DNA from: Actinomadura violacea
Lineage (GTDB): Bacteria; Actinomycetota; Actinomycetes; Streptosporangiales; Streptosporangiaceae
DNA length: 64,000 bases
NCBI RefSeq assembly: GCF_017573465.1
Contig: NZ_JAGEPF010000046.1
Span: 16,137-80,136 of the forward strand
Direction: 5' to 3'
Shown here piece by piece: positions 16,715 to 23,411 of this stretch; the first letter of the stretch is position 1, and each line of letters opens with the position of its first letter. The notes under the pieces were generated by a model. The model saw only the letters and a program-made list of their open reading frames with translations. It made no database searches and was not told the DNA's origin. The position numbers and the translations under genes are program-made.

Positions 16715-17383
16715 CTAGGCGCTGCGGCGCAGCGTGAACCAGAAGGTCGGCACCGAGTTGGTGCCCGGCGTGACGTCGAGCAGTTCCCAGCCGGTGAACC
16801 TGGCGCGGAGTTCGTCGGCCGTGACGCCCGCCGCCCACGAGGTGACCTCGGGGAGCGGATTGCCGACCGGCTCGGGGCCGTACCCGAACATCAGGAACCG
16901 TGCTCCGGGAGCGGCGCGCTGGGTGAGCCCGGCGGCGTAGGCGTCGCGGCGGTGCAGCGGGACCCCGCAGTAGCAGCTCAGGTCGAAGAACAGGTCGAAG
17001 GGGCCCGGCACGTCCAGCTCGTCGAGGCGGGTGGCGTCTCCGTGCAGGAGCCGTACCGCCACTTCCGCCGCCGCAGCCTTCTTTCTGGCCTCGTCGACGG
17101 CTCGGTCGATGAGGTCGACGGCCGTCACCTCCCAGCCGTGCCGAGCGAGGTAGGTGGCGTTGGTCCCCGTGCCGCAGCCGAGTTCCAAGGCGCGGCCGGG
17201 TGGCAGCGCGCCCTGCCCCTCTACCAGGGCGACCAGCTCGGGCGGCGTCACGCCGGTGTCCCACGGGGGCTTGCCGGTGAGGTAGAAGCGCTCCAGCGCG
17301 CGGTGGACGGCCTCCTCTTCAGGGTCTCGCTGCGTTGATGGCAGGTCCGGTTCCGGCTTCTGGGCGGCGTTGGGCTGGTCCAT
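16715..17383 (-). CDS. Class I SAM-dependent methyltransferase
   Basis: 222 residues. Motif I is ALELGCGTGTNATYLARHGW, then VTAVDLIDRAVDEA (acidic ribose-binding residue) and LLHGDATRLD. The pre-domain KPPWDTGVTPPELVALVEG is typical of a group of small-molecule/thiopurine-like methyltransferases. ATG at 17383 is chosen because GGAGGAG precedes it by a few bases; the longer reading frame to 17422 runs into the operator region. Divergent from a TetR regulator with CTCTAG-type repeats in between, so probably repressed by it. The natural substrate is unknown. Confidence 0.9.
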   Translation of the reverse strand: MDQPNAAQKPEPDLPSTQRDPEEEAVHRALERFYLTGKPPWDTGVTPPELVALVEGQGALPPGRALELGCGTGTNATYLARHGWEVTAVDLIDRAVDEARKKAAAAEVAVRLLHGDATRLDELDVPGPFDLFFDLSCYCGVPLHRRDAYAAGLTQRAAPGARFLMFGYGPEPVGNPLPEVTSWAAGVTADELRARFTGWELLDVTPGTNSVPTFWFTLRRSA

Positions 17384-17398
17384 CGTCTCCTCCAAGTA

Positions 17399-17431
17399 TC
17401 TAGAATTGAACTCTAGTGACATGCTCTAGAG
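17399..17431. promoter_or_regulatory. CTCTAG inverted repeats between methyltransferase and TetR genes
   Basis: CTAGA-N7-TCTAG at 17400-17416 is followed by the 8-bp palindrome CTCTAGAG at 17424-17431, 14 bases before the TetR start. Repeated half-sites in a short divergent gap suggest TetR binding to both promoters. Confidence 0.5.
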
Positions 17432-17444
17432 ATATACTCGCAAT

Positions 17445-18095
17445 ATGGATGGGGTCAAGCGGCCGGACAAGCGGGCCGAGCGCTCGCGCCGCACCCGCGA
17501 GAAGGTCGTCGAGGCGGCTCGCGAGCTGTTCGTCGCGCAGGGGTACGGGGCGACGAGCCTGCAGGAGGTCGCGGACAAGGCGGGCGTGGCCGTTCAGACG
17601 GTCTACTTCGTCTTCGGCAACAAGCGCACGCTGTTCAAGGACGTCGTCGACTCGGCCATCGCCGGCGACACCGAACCGGTGGCCACCATGGACCGGGGAT
17701 GGTTCCGCGCCGCGTGCGCCGCGCCCACCGCGGCCGACCAGCTGCGCGCGCACGTACGCGGCAGCCGCGAGATCCTGGACCGGGTGGCCCCGATCATGCC
17801 GCTGATCGCGGCCGCCGCGGCCACCGATCCGCAGATCGCCGCGCAGTGGCCCGACGGCCCCGATCCGCGCTACACCGTGCAGCACGCCGCGGCCCGGTCG
17901 CTGGCCGGCAAGCCCGGAGTCCGCCCCGACGTCTCCGTCGAGACGGCCGCTGACCTGCTGTTCGGGCTGCTCAGCCCGCAGCTGTACCTGCTCTTCGTCC
18001 AGGACCGCAACTGGTCGCCGGAAGTGTGGGAAGAGTGGGCCTACGCCACTTTGGCCGCCCAGCTCTGCGCCGCTCCCGCGGCAGACCCCGGATAG
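17445..18095 (+). CDS. TetR-family regulator
   Basis: 216 residues. The HTH reads RTREKVVEAARELFVAQGYGATSLQEVADKAGVAVQTVYFVFGNK, a standard TetR N-terminus preceded by a basic arm (KRPDKRAERSRRTR). The C-terminal half is a TetR ligand domain without recognisable ligand signature. Divergent from the methyltransferase gene and separated from it by palindromic CTCTAG motifs. Its 3' end faces the subtilase gene of the peptide operon, so it is not part of that operon. Confidence 0.92.
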   Translation: MDGVKRPDKRAERSRRTREKVVEAARELFVAQGYGATSLQEVADKAGVAVQTVYFVFGNKRTLFKDVVDSAIAGDTEPVATMDRGWFRAACAAPTAADQLRAHVRGSREILDRVAPIMPLIAAAAATDPQIAAQWPDGPDPRYTVQHAAARSLAGKPGVRPDVSVETAADLLFGLLSPQLYLLFVQDRNWSPEVWEEWAYATLAAQLCAAPAADPG

Positions 18096-18192
18096 CCGCG
18101 GCCAGGACGACCACGCTCCAGAACCCCGTGAGTCCTCGCCCGGCTCCGCCGCCGGCAAAGCACCTGGCGCAGTGCCGTCGAGGTGGCGGCGC

Positions 18193-19053
18193 TCAGAGGC
18201 CGAGGGTGTGCCGTGCGGCGGTCGCGTCGAGCCGCGGCGGGACGATGCTGCGGCGTGCGGCGTCGGGACGCAGGAGCGCCGCCCGGATGCGGACGGCGGG
18301 AAGCGCGGGACGGAGCGACCACAGCAGCGCTGCGGTACCGGTCACGAAGGGGGCGGCCACGCTGGTGCCCGACATGCGGGCGTGCTCGCCGCGCGGGGCC
18401 GTGCTGACGATGTCCAGTCCCGGGGCCAGGAGCCCGCGCCGGCCTATCCCGATGCCGAGGTTGGACGGGCTGCGGGGCCGGCCGTGCGTGTCGCATGCCG
18501 CGACCGGGACGAGCCAGGGATGGGCCATCAAGGGGGCCGGTCCTATCCGGCCGTGGTTTCCGGCCGCGGTGATGACCACGACCCCGCGGTCCCTGGCGTG
18601 GTCGATCGCCGCGTCGAAGGCGGGGCTCCGCTGGAGGATGGGTGTGGCGAGGCCCAGGCTGATGTTGATGACGCGGGCGCCGGCGGCCACGCAGTCCTCC
18701 ACCGCTTCGGCGAGGGCGGCGGGTGTGGTCTCGGGACAGAGGTGTCCAGGGCCCGGCTCGCAGAGGACGGGCCGGGACACGAACGTGCATCCCGGGCAGA
18801 TCGCGGGCGCGCCGCCTCCCCGGGGCGCCGCGAGCATGCCCAGCACGAACGTGCCGTGCAGGCAGGCCGGGCTCGTCGGCGACCGGCACGACGACGCGGT
18901 CGAGGGGAGGGCGGGATGGCCGCCGTCGGCGGGACCGTCGATGACGGCCACGGTGACCGCGGGATCGCCCTCCCCGTCCGCCATGAGTGCGTCGAGGCCG
19001 GTCAGGCGGAGGCTGCGTGCGTTCGTGCCGCTCGGCTCGGCCGCCTGCGTCAT
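18193..19053 (-). CDS. Subtilisin-like serine protease (PatA/PatG-like, S8), last gene of the peptide operon
   Basis: 286 residues, a compact S8 domain with no signal peptide. Catalytic residues are visible: D39 in VAVIDGPADGGHP, H66 in CLHGTFVLGMLAA, the oxyanion N165 in ITAAGNHG, and S231 in MSGTSVAAPFVTGTAALL. The VAVIDGP...HP opening and the PGC, GILAPG-like (GLLAPGLDI) pieces resemble the cyanobactin proteases PatA and PatG more than secreted subtilisins. Its ATG at 19053 overlaps the stop of the peptide gene upstream (ATGA). Next to four leader-bearing peptides and a PatG C-terminal-like protein, it is the natural candidate for leader removal in the cytoplasm. That role is inference. 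Confidence 0.85.
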   Translation of the reverse strand: MTQAAEPSGTNARSLRLTGLDALMADGEGDPAVTVAVIDGPADGGHPALPSTASSCRSPTSPACLHGTFVLGMLAAPRGGGAPAICPGCTFVSRPVLCEPGPGHLCPETTPAALAEAVEDCVAAGARVINISLGLATPILQRSPAFDAAIDHARDRGVVVITAAGNHGRIGPAPLMAHPWLVPVAACDTHGRPRSPSNLGIGIGRRGLLAPGLDIVSTAPRGEHARMSGTSVAAPFVTGTAALLWSLRPALPAVRIRAALLRPDAARRSIVPPRLDATAARHTLGL

Positions 19054-19367
19054 TCGGACTCGTAGGGCCGGCAGAAGGGGCTGCCCTCCGGATCGTGCCG
19101 GCACGGCTGGTCCGGGTTGCAGCAGTCGAAATCGTAGGCGGCGTAGGTGTCGTCGAGACCCCAGCAGACGTTCGTGCCGGGTGGGCAGGGAGAAGGCAGC
19201 TGCCCCGCCTTGCGCTGGTAGACCGTGGCCAGCATTTCCGGATTGTTGTTGATCCGCAGAACGGCCATGGGGGTCAGCCCGGTGCGCCGGTCCGCGGCCC
19301 GGGTGGCGTACTGGCCGAGTGCGGGCCCGATGGATTTCTCAGCGGTCAGCCGGGGGAGAACGTCCAT
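19050..19367 (-). CDS. Small Cys-rich peptide 1 with PRLTAE leader, knottin-like cysteine pattern
   Basis: 105 residues. N-terminus MDVLPRLTAEKSIGPALGQY matches the leader shared with three other peptides here; a second shared point is PM near residue 34. The C-terminal half holds six cysteines spaced C-x6-C-x13-CC-x5-C-x9-C, exactly as in the divergent peptide at 22192, and both end ...PFC plus a short tail. The C-C-CC-C-C order is that of inhibitor cystine knots, although loop 2 is long. No hydrophobic signal peptide. ATG 19367 is preferred over an ATG at 19391 because AAGGGACGAAGGA lies directly before it and the leader then aligns. Stop overlaps the protease start. Function unknown; probably a processed peptide. 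Confidence 0.75.
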   Translation of the reverse strand: MDVLPRLTAEKSIGPALGQYATRAADRRTGLTPMAVLRINNNPEMLATVYQRKAGQLPSPCPPGTNVCWGLDDTYAAYDFDCCNPDQPCRHDPEGSPFCRPYESE

Positions 19368-19397
19368 TCCTTCGTCCCTTCGTTCGTTCATGGGCTG

Positions 19398-19646
19398 TCA
19401 GGTCGCGAAGCACGCGCTCAGGCAGTCGGTCTGGGAGACCCCTGCGCAGCGGCGCCAGCAGTCCAGGTCGGCGCGGCATTGGACGCCGCAGCGGATCGCG
19501 GTGCCGGGACCGACGCAGGACGACAGGCAGGACAGGCTCGCCATCGGTGCCACCGTCATGCCGTCCGGGAGCCGTGCCGCACTCGTGGCGTACGTTCCGA
19601 GGGAGGGGCCGAGGGCGTGTTCGGCGGTGAGTCTGGGCAGGTTCAC
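19398..19646 (-). CDS. Small Cys-rich peptide 2 with PRLTAE leader, four CxxxC motifs
   Basis: 82 residues. The leader is NLPRLTAEHALGPSLGTY, followed by VAPM near residue 35. The C-terminal 45 residues contain eight cysteines arranged as four C-x3-C pairs: CLSSC, CGVQC, CWRRC and CLSAC, with 8, 5 and 7 residues between pairs. Paired CxxxC motifs occur in helical-hairpin disulfide peptides and in some metal- or redox-active proteins; which applies here cannot be told. The GTG start at 19646 overlaps the stop of the LamG gene (GTGA). No signal sequence and no match to any family I know. Confidence 0.72.
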   Translation of the reverse strand: MNLPRLTAEHALGPSLGTYATSAARLPDGMTVAPMASLSCLSSCVGPGTAIRCGVQCRADLDCWRRCAGVSQTDCLSACFAT

Positions 19647-20545
19647 GGCGCCTCCGCCGCTGTGGCGGTCTTGCGGACGAGCGTGACCAGGTCGGCGATG
19701 ATCCAGGCCGGTTCGGTGCCGGGTCCGCCGTCGCCGAGCCGCAGATGGTTGCCCATGGGGGGCCGGTACTGGACGGGCAGCACCGCGGGGCCGGGGTCGG
19801 CGTAGTCGAATGCGGTGGTCCCGTATCCCTCGTTCATGCGCCAGTCGCCGGCCAGCGACTGCCGCGCGCCGCCCTTGGGCCCGATCGGGGCGTCGTACAT
19901 ATGGGCGGCGGCCGCCGCGGGGCCGAGCGCGACCGTCCACAGCCGCATGCGGGCGATCATCCCGGTGAGGGGGCCGAGGTCCGGTAGCCCCTCGGGGTAC
20001 TGCGCGGTCGGCAGGTTGCCGACGGTCAGCAGCCGGTCCTCCACGGCCGGGTTGGGCGTGATCTCCAGTTCCGCGGTGGCCGGCGCCCGTACCGGCCCGC
20101 CGTCGCTGACCAGCAGGCCGACCTGCCCGTGCGGGTGGTCCTCGGCGGGCGGGCCGTAGACGCTCACCACGAAGACCCAGCGCCTCAGGTAGGGACGCAG
20201 GTCCACCGAGAGGGCCCCCGGCGCCGAGCCGGGGACGGCGAAGCCGAGGGTCAGGTCGCGCTCGATCGACCACGTCGCGAGCGGGCCCTGGGCGCCGCGG
20301 ATGTCGGCGACCACCATCGGCCCGGAGATCGTCGGCGGGTCCGTCCCCTCTTCCAGGACCGGTTGGACGTTCAGCCAGAAGGTGAGGGAGAAGGCCGCGC
20401 CTCCGGCGGTCCCGGCGGGGATCAGCGAAGCGGGCAGGACCGCCTGCGCGAGCGTCCGGTTCCCGTCGAAGGCCAGGGCCATGTCGGCGACCGGAGCGTA
20501 ACGCGCGATGGATGGTCCGTAATCCGCCGAGTGTAAAGCCGTCAC
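19643..20545 (-). CDS. LamG-like (concanavalin A fold) protein with degenerate leader
   Basis: 300 residues. The body looks like a LamG/laminin-G-like jelly-roll domain: FSLTFWLNVQPVLEEG, RWVFVVSVYG, GMIARMRLWTVALGPAAAAAHMYDAP and SLAGDWRMNEGYG are typical beta-strand signatures, including the 'activity of limited change' GxIarvRiwn-type strand. The first residues, ALHSADYGPSIARY, resemble the peptide leaders (TAEYSIGPTLHTY) with a two-residue gap. GTG 20545 overlaps the stop of the upstream peptide (GTGA), and its own stop overlaps the next peptide start. It lacks a signal peptide. It may be a large client carrying the same N-terminal recognition element, or a binding partner; both are inference. 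Confidence 0.65.
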   Translation of the reverse strand: MTALHSADYGPSIARYAPVADMALAFDGNRTLAQAVLPASLIPAGTAGGAAFSLTFWLNVQPVLEEGTDPPTISGPMVVADIRGAQGPLATWSIERDLTLGFAVPGSAPGALSVDLRPYLRRWVFVVSVYGPPAEDHPHGQVGLLVSDGGPVRAPATAELEITPNPAVEDRLLTVGNLPTAQYPEGLPDLGPLTGMIARMRLWTVALGPAAAAAHMYDAPIGPKGGARQSLAGDWRMNEGYGTTAFDYADPGPAVLPVQYRPPMGNHLRLGDGGPGTEPAWIIADLVTLVRKTATAAEAP

Positions 20546-20823
20546 TGCAGGCACTGCCGGATGCAGCCGGCCACGGCCGAGGGGGCGCGCTCGATGTAGC
20601 AGGACGGGTCCAGGCCGCATTGGCCGACCAGCGAGACCGCGTTGGGCAACCCGCAACCGATGAGGCAGGGAACCTTCGACAGGACACCCCCGAAAATCCC
20701 GCCCAGGCCGTCGAGCAGGCCCATCGGGGCGACGGTGTCGGGAGTCGTGCCCGGGCCGGTTCCGAGATAGGTGTGCAGGGTCGGGCCGATGCTGTATTCG
20801 GCGGTGAGACGCGGAATCGTCAT
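20542..20823 (-). CDS. Small Cys-rich peptide 3 with PRLTAE leader, symmetric cysteine spacing
   Basis: 93 residues. Leader TIPRLTAEYSIGPTLHTY, then VAPM near residue 34 and a Gly-rich hydrophobic stretch (GLLDGLGGIFGGVLSKV). Six cysteines follow with the mirror-symmetric spacing C-x3-C-x11-C-x5-C-x11-C-x3-C. GGAGAA stands before the ATG at 20823, 15 bases after the PatG-like gene, and the stop overlaps the LamG GTG. The Gly-rich amphipathic piece resembles bacteriocin-like or membrane-active segments, but no family is recognised. Probably processed after the leader by the operon's subtilase (inference). Confidence 0.72.
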   Translation of the reverse strand: MTIPRLTAEYSIGPTLHTYLGTGPGTTPDTVAPMGLLDGLGGIFGGVLSKVPCLIGCGLPNAVSLVGQCGLDPSCYIERAPSAVAGCIRQCLQ

Positions 20824-20838
20824 GGCGTTTTCTCCGGG

Positions 20839-21834
20839 TCACGGGTGGTCGTAGTAGAGGGACAGGTCATTCACCATGAAGGGGAACTGGCCGCTGACGT
20901 CGATCCGGGTGAAGTAGCGCTGGATCTGCGTGGTCGTCGTGGACGCATACAGCAGGATCACGTCCTGGATGCGGCGCCCTCCGGACAGTGCGTCGGGCTG
21001 GGCCTGGACGGAATTCAGCGTGAATCCGTTCAGTTCCATCTCGATTTCCTTCTTGTAGAGCGCGAGCGACTTGAAGGTGAGGTAGTTGATCGCCCGGTGC
21101 TCGTCGGTCTGGCCCGCGTTGTCCGACAGCAGAGTGAGGGCGGAAAAGGCGTTCCCGGCCGCGGCGGCGACGTATTCCTCGGGGGTCTGGCCCGTGCCGC
21201 CCCCGGCGCCGCCCAGGTGATCGCTGATCTTCTGCATGAGGTCGCCGTCACCGGTGACCTCTGCGGTGATGCTGTTGATGAACGCCTGTCCGGTGAACCC
21301 GAACACCTGGTTGCAGGTGACGATGGGCAGCTGCGCCCCGTTGCACATCCCCGGTGGCGCGATGGGGCCCAGCGTGCCGATGACGAGGGCGAAGCTCACC
21401 TGGCCGGGAGCGGGGGACAGCGCCGTCACCAGGCCGGTCAGTTCGACGTAGGAACGCGGCTGCAGGACGTAGAGGTCGATGTCGCCGCTCTGGAAGACCC
21501 AGCACATCTCCCGCGCGAGATAGAGGTTCTGCCCCTGGCTGAGCACGGCGAACTTGTCGGCATCGCCGACCGTCAGGGTCTGCTCGGGGTTCTTCCCCCA
21601 CGCCTGCATGAACTCCTTCTCGAGGTTCAGCGACGGGAAGCGGGCGGTCACGGTGCCGATCGCGTAGACGCTTTCGGGAGCCGCCGCGCCGGCGCCGCCG
21701 CCGCAACTGCAGCTGCCCTCGGTTCCCCCGCAACCGCACCCATCGGCCGCGACAATCGAAACTGCGGGTTCCTGGAGTTCTTGAATCACCATATCCTGCT
21801 GGACCGGCTCGCCCGCAGTCACGTTTTCAGCCAT
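20839..21834 (-). CDS. PatG C-terminal-domain-like protein, first gene of the peptide operon
   Basis: 331 residues. From residue 55 the sequence matches my memory of the C-terminal domain found in cyanobactin maturation proteases PatG and relatives: SVYAIGTVTARFPSLNLEKEF, LYLAREMCWVF, LGPIAPPGMCNG, TDEHRAINYLTFKSLALYKK, RRIQDVILLYAST and the ending RIDVSGQFPFMVNDLSLYY. In PatG this domain has no assigned activity. Here it stands alone, without a protease domain, after a 54-residue N-terminus with a Gly/Cys cluster (C33, C35, C42, C44). The protease is encoded separately at the end of the operon. It may dock the leader or hold the complex together; this is inference. A GGTGAAG site lies seven bases before ATG 21834. 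Confidence 0.65.
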   Translation of the reverse strand: MAENVTAGEPVQQDMVIQELQEPAVSIVAADGCGCGGTEGSCSCGGGAGAAAPESVYAIGTVTARFPSLNLEKEFMQAWGKNPEQTLTVGDADKFAVLSQGQNLYLAREMCWVFQSGDIDLYVLQPRSYVELTGLVTALSPAPGQVSFALVIGTLGPIAPPGMCNGAQLPIVTCNQVFGFTGQAFINSITAEVTGDGDLMQKISDHLGGAGGGTGQTPEEYVAAAAGNAFSALTLLSDNAGQTDEHRAINYLTFKSLALYKKEIEMELNGFTLNSVQAQPDALSGGRRIQDVILLYASTTTTQIQRYFTRIDVSGQFPFMVNDLSLYYDHP

Positions 21835-21882
21835 ATAGAGGCTTCACCCCGTCCGCATTCGCCGTTCCTGGAGATGCGTCAT

Positions 21883-21898
21883 GAGTCTGATCCGACTC
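21883..21898. promoter_or_regulatory. Inverted repeat in the divergent promoter of the peptide system
   Basis: GAGTC-TGATCC-GACTC, a perfect 5-6-5 repeat 49 bases upstream of the PatG-like gene, in the 357-base gap shared with the divergent peptide at 22192. The gap is less GC-rich than its surroundings around 21960-22050. No regulator gene is adjacent, so the binding protein is unknown. I see no other gene in this gap. Confidence 0.4.
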
Positions 21899-22191
21899 GG
21901 AGCGGGAGTCAACAGTCATTCCGGACGCGGACCTCCGCCGGCATGGCGCACAGGTCCCGGTTGAGCGACGGAAAGAGTGCAGAGTTAACGTTGAAACGTC
22001 AGGAATCGGTGGGGTCGGAGAGGCAACGGAAACAAACTAGTGACGGGCGCGGTATGGCGTGATGTGGTCAGGGCCTTCTGCTCATGGGCGGCTTATAGTG
22101 GCGATGTATTTGTGGAGGTTCTGCGCCGGAATGTCGTGCCCGCGCACCGGGACGGCGTCCGGCCGGCTGAACGCCGAGGAGGGACTTCGCC

Positions 22192-22470
22192 GTGACACTT
22201 CCGCGCTTGACCGCCGAATGCGGCATCGGACCGGCCACCGGCACTTATCAGGGCCGCGTCACCGCGGCGGGCGGGCCGGTGATCGCGGCGATGGCCGTCG
22301 GCGATCACGGCTACGGCGGCGATTTCGTCGCGGCCCTCGAGGCATGCCAGCCCCCCAACACCCTGTGCGAAGGCCAACCGGGCACCGCGGGCGCCGGATA
22401 CTGGGTGTGCTGCGACCCCAACGCGACCTGCGCCGTCGACGCCCAGGGACGCCCCTTCTGCGGCCCTTAG
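22192..22470 (+). CDS. Small Cys-rich peptide 4 with PRLTAE leader, knottin-like pattern, divergent
   Basis: 92 residues. Leader TLPRLTAECGIGPATGTY, with one extra Cys inside it. The C-terminal part has six cysteines spaced C-x6-C-x13-CC-x5-C-x9-C, residue for residue the spacing of peptide 1 on the other strand, and the two share PP-x-T/N, Y near the CC pair, and G-x-PFC at the end. GTG at 22192 follows GAGGAGGGAC, and the leader begins at the second codon. It is transcribed away from the main operon and followed by a strong hairpin, so it is a separate unit. No signal peptide. Probably a paralogue by duplication and inversion. Confidence 0.75.
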   Translation: MTLPRLTAECGIGPATGTYQGRVTAAGGPVIAAMAVGDHGYGGDFVAALEACQPPNTLCEGQPGTAGAGYWVCCDPNATCAVDAQGRPFCGP

Positions 22471-22484
22471 ATCGGCATCCGTCA

Positions 22485-22540
22485 ACGTGCCCGCCCCCGG
22501 CGCCGGTGTCTGCAGGACTTCGGCGCGGGGGTGGGCACGT
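22485..22540 (+). terminator. Hairpin after peptide 4
   Basis: ACGTGCCC (22485-22492) pairs with GGGCACGT (22533-22540), continuing inward with CCCCC/GGGGG and GCGCC/GGCGC around a loop of about 16 bases. It lies 15 bases after the peptide stop, between convergent genes, and could stop both. Confidence 0.6.
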
Positions 22541-22599
22541 CCGCGTTGGCGACCTTCAGGTCCGGCCCGCCTCAGCGGCCCACGAGGATCTCGCCGCTG

Positions 22600-23409
22600 T
22601 CAGCGCAGTGCGGAGAACCAGCGGCGCGGATGCCGGGTCAGGCTGTATCCGGCCACGGCCATGACGGCGGCGAGGACCCCGCCGCCGATCGTCCACCACC
22701 ACCGGCTCGACGGCCAGGAGAACCAGCCCTTGACCCGCTCCGCGGGTTTCGGCGCCGAGCTCACGGGGCTCGCCGAACCCGACGGCGAGGCACCCGGGGC
22801 GAGCGTGGTTCCGGGGGCGACGGCCGGGGAGAGCGGCGCCTTCAGCTTCGCGCCCGCCGGCCGGGCGTCCCCGTCCTTCGCGCTGATCCGCACGTCGGCC
22901 CGGATCGGCAGGCCGAGGTCCTGCTCGGGCAGGCCGCTCGCGGTGAGCCGCAGGTAGTAGGTGCCGGGCAGCGGGTCGTCGGACCACGGCTCGGCCCACG
23001 CCCGGACCTGCCGCAGGGAGCAGTGGAGCCTGACGCGGGCGGTCCCGGCCGCCGCCGTGGCGTTCTGCGGCCCGGCCGTGCACGCCTGGCGGCGGCGCAG
23101 CCCGTCGAACACGTCGATGGTGTACGTCGCGGCACCGTGGCGGCTCGCCGCCGGGGGCAGCGCGACCGTCACCGCGATCCGCCCGGTCTGCCCGGCCGCG
23201 GTGGCGAACGACCAGTACAGGTAGTCGCCGGTCGAGGCGGACACGCTGACCGGCTGGCCCGGCCGGACCGTGGTCGCGGTCAGGAAGGACGTCCCCGCGG
23301 TGCCGATCGTCGGCTGCGGGCTCGGGGAGCCGTCCGCCGCGGCCGGGACGGCGGTGGCCGCAAGGACGGCGCTGGCGGCCGCGGAGGCGAGGAGGAGGGA
23401 GGCGCGCAT
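22600..23409 (-). CDS. Secreted, membrane-anchored hypothetical protein
   Basis: 269 residues. N-terminal signal peptide (ASLLLASAAASAVLAATAVPAAADG), a beta-rich extracellular domain (about 30-200), a Pro/Ser/Ala-rich stretch (about 200-230) and one C-terminal membrane helix (WWWTIGGGVLAAVMAVAGYS) followed by a short basic tail. The domain has no name I recognise. Its ATG lies two bases after the stop of the VWA gene, so the two are co-translated and likely form a surface pair. Two cysteines in the domain could form a disulfide. Confidence 0.75.
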   Translation of the reverse strand: MRASLLLASAAASAVLAATAVPAAADGSPSPQPTIGTAGTSFLTATTVRPGQPVSVSASTGDYLYWSFATAAGQTGRIAVTVALPPAASRHGAATYTIDVFDGLRRRQACTAGPQNATAAAGTARVRLHCSLRQVRAWAEPWSDDPLPGTYYLRLTASGLPEQDLGLPIRADVRISAKDGDARPAGAKLKAPLSPAVAPGTTLAPGASPSGSASPVSSAPKPAERVKGWFSWPSSRWWWTIGGGVLAAVMAVAGYSLTRHPRRWFSALR

Positions 23410-23411
23410 GG

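Noticed and set aside
18193..22470. Calling the peptide locus a classical cyanobactin or lanthipeptide cluster
   Set aside because: No YcaO cyclodehydratase, prenyltransferase, PatG oxidase domain or lanthionine synthetase is present, and no cyanobactin core flanked by recognition sequences.
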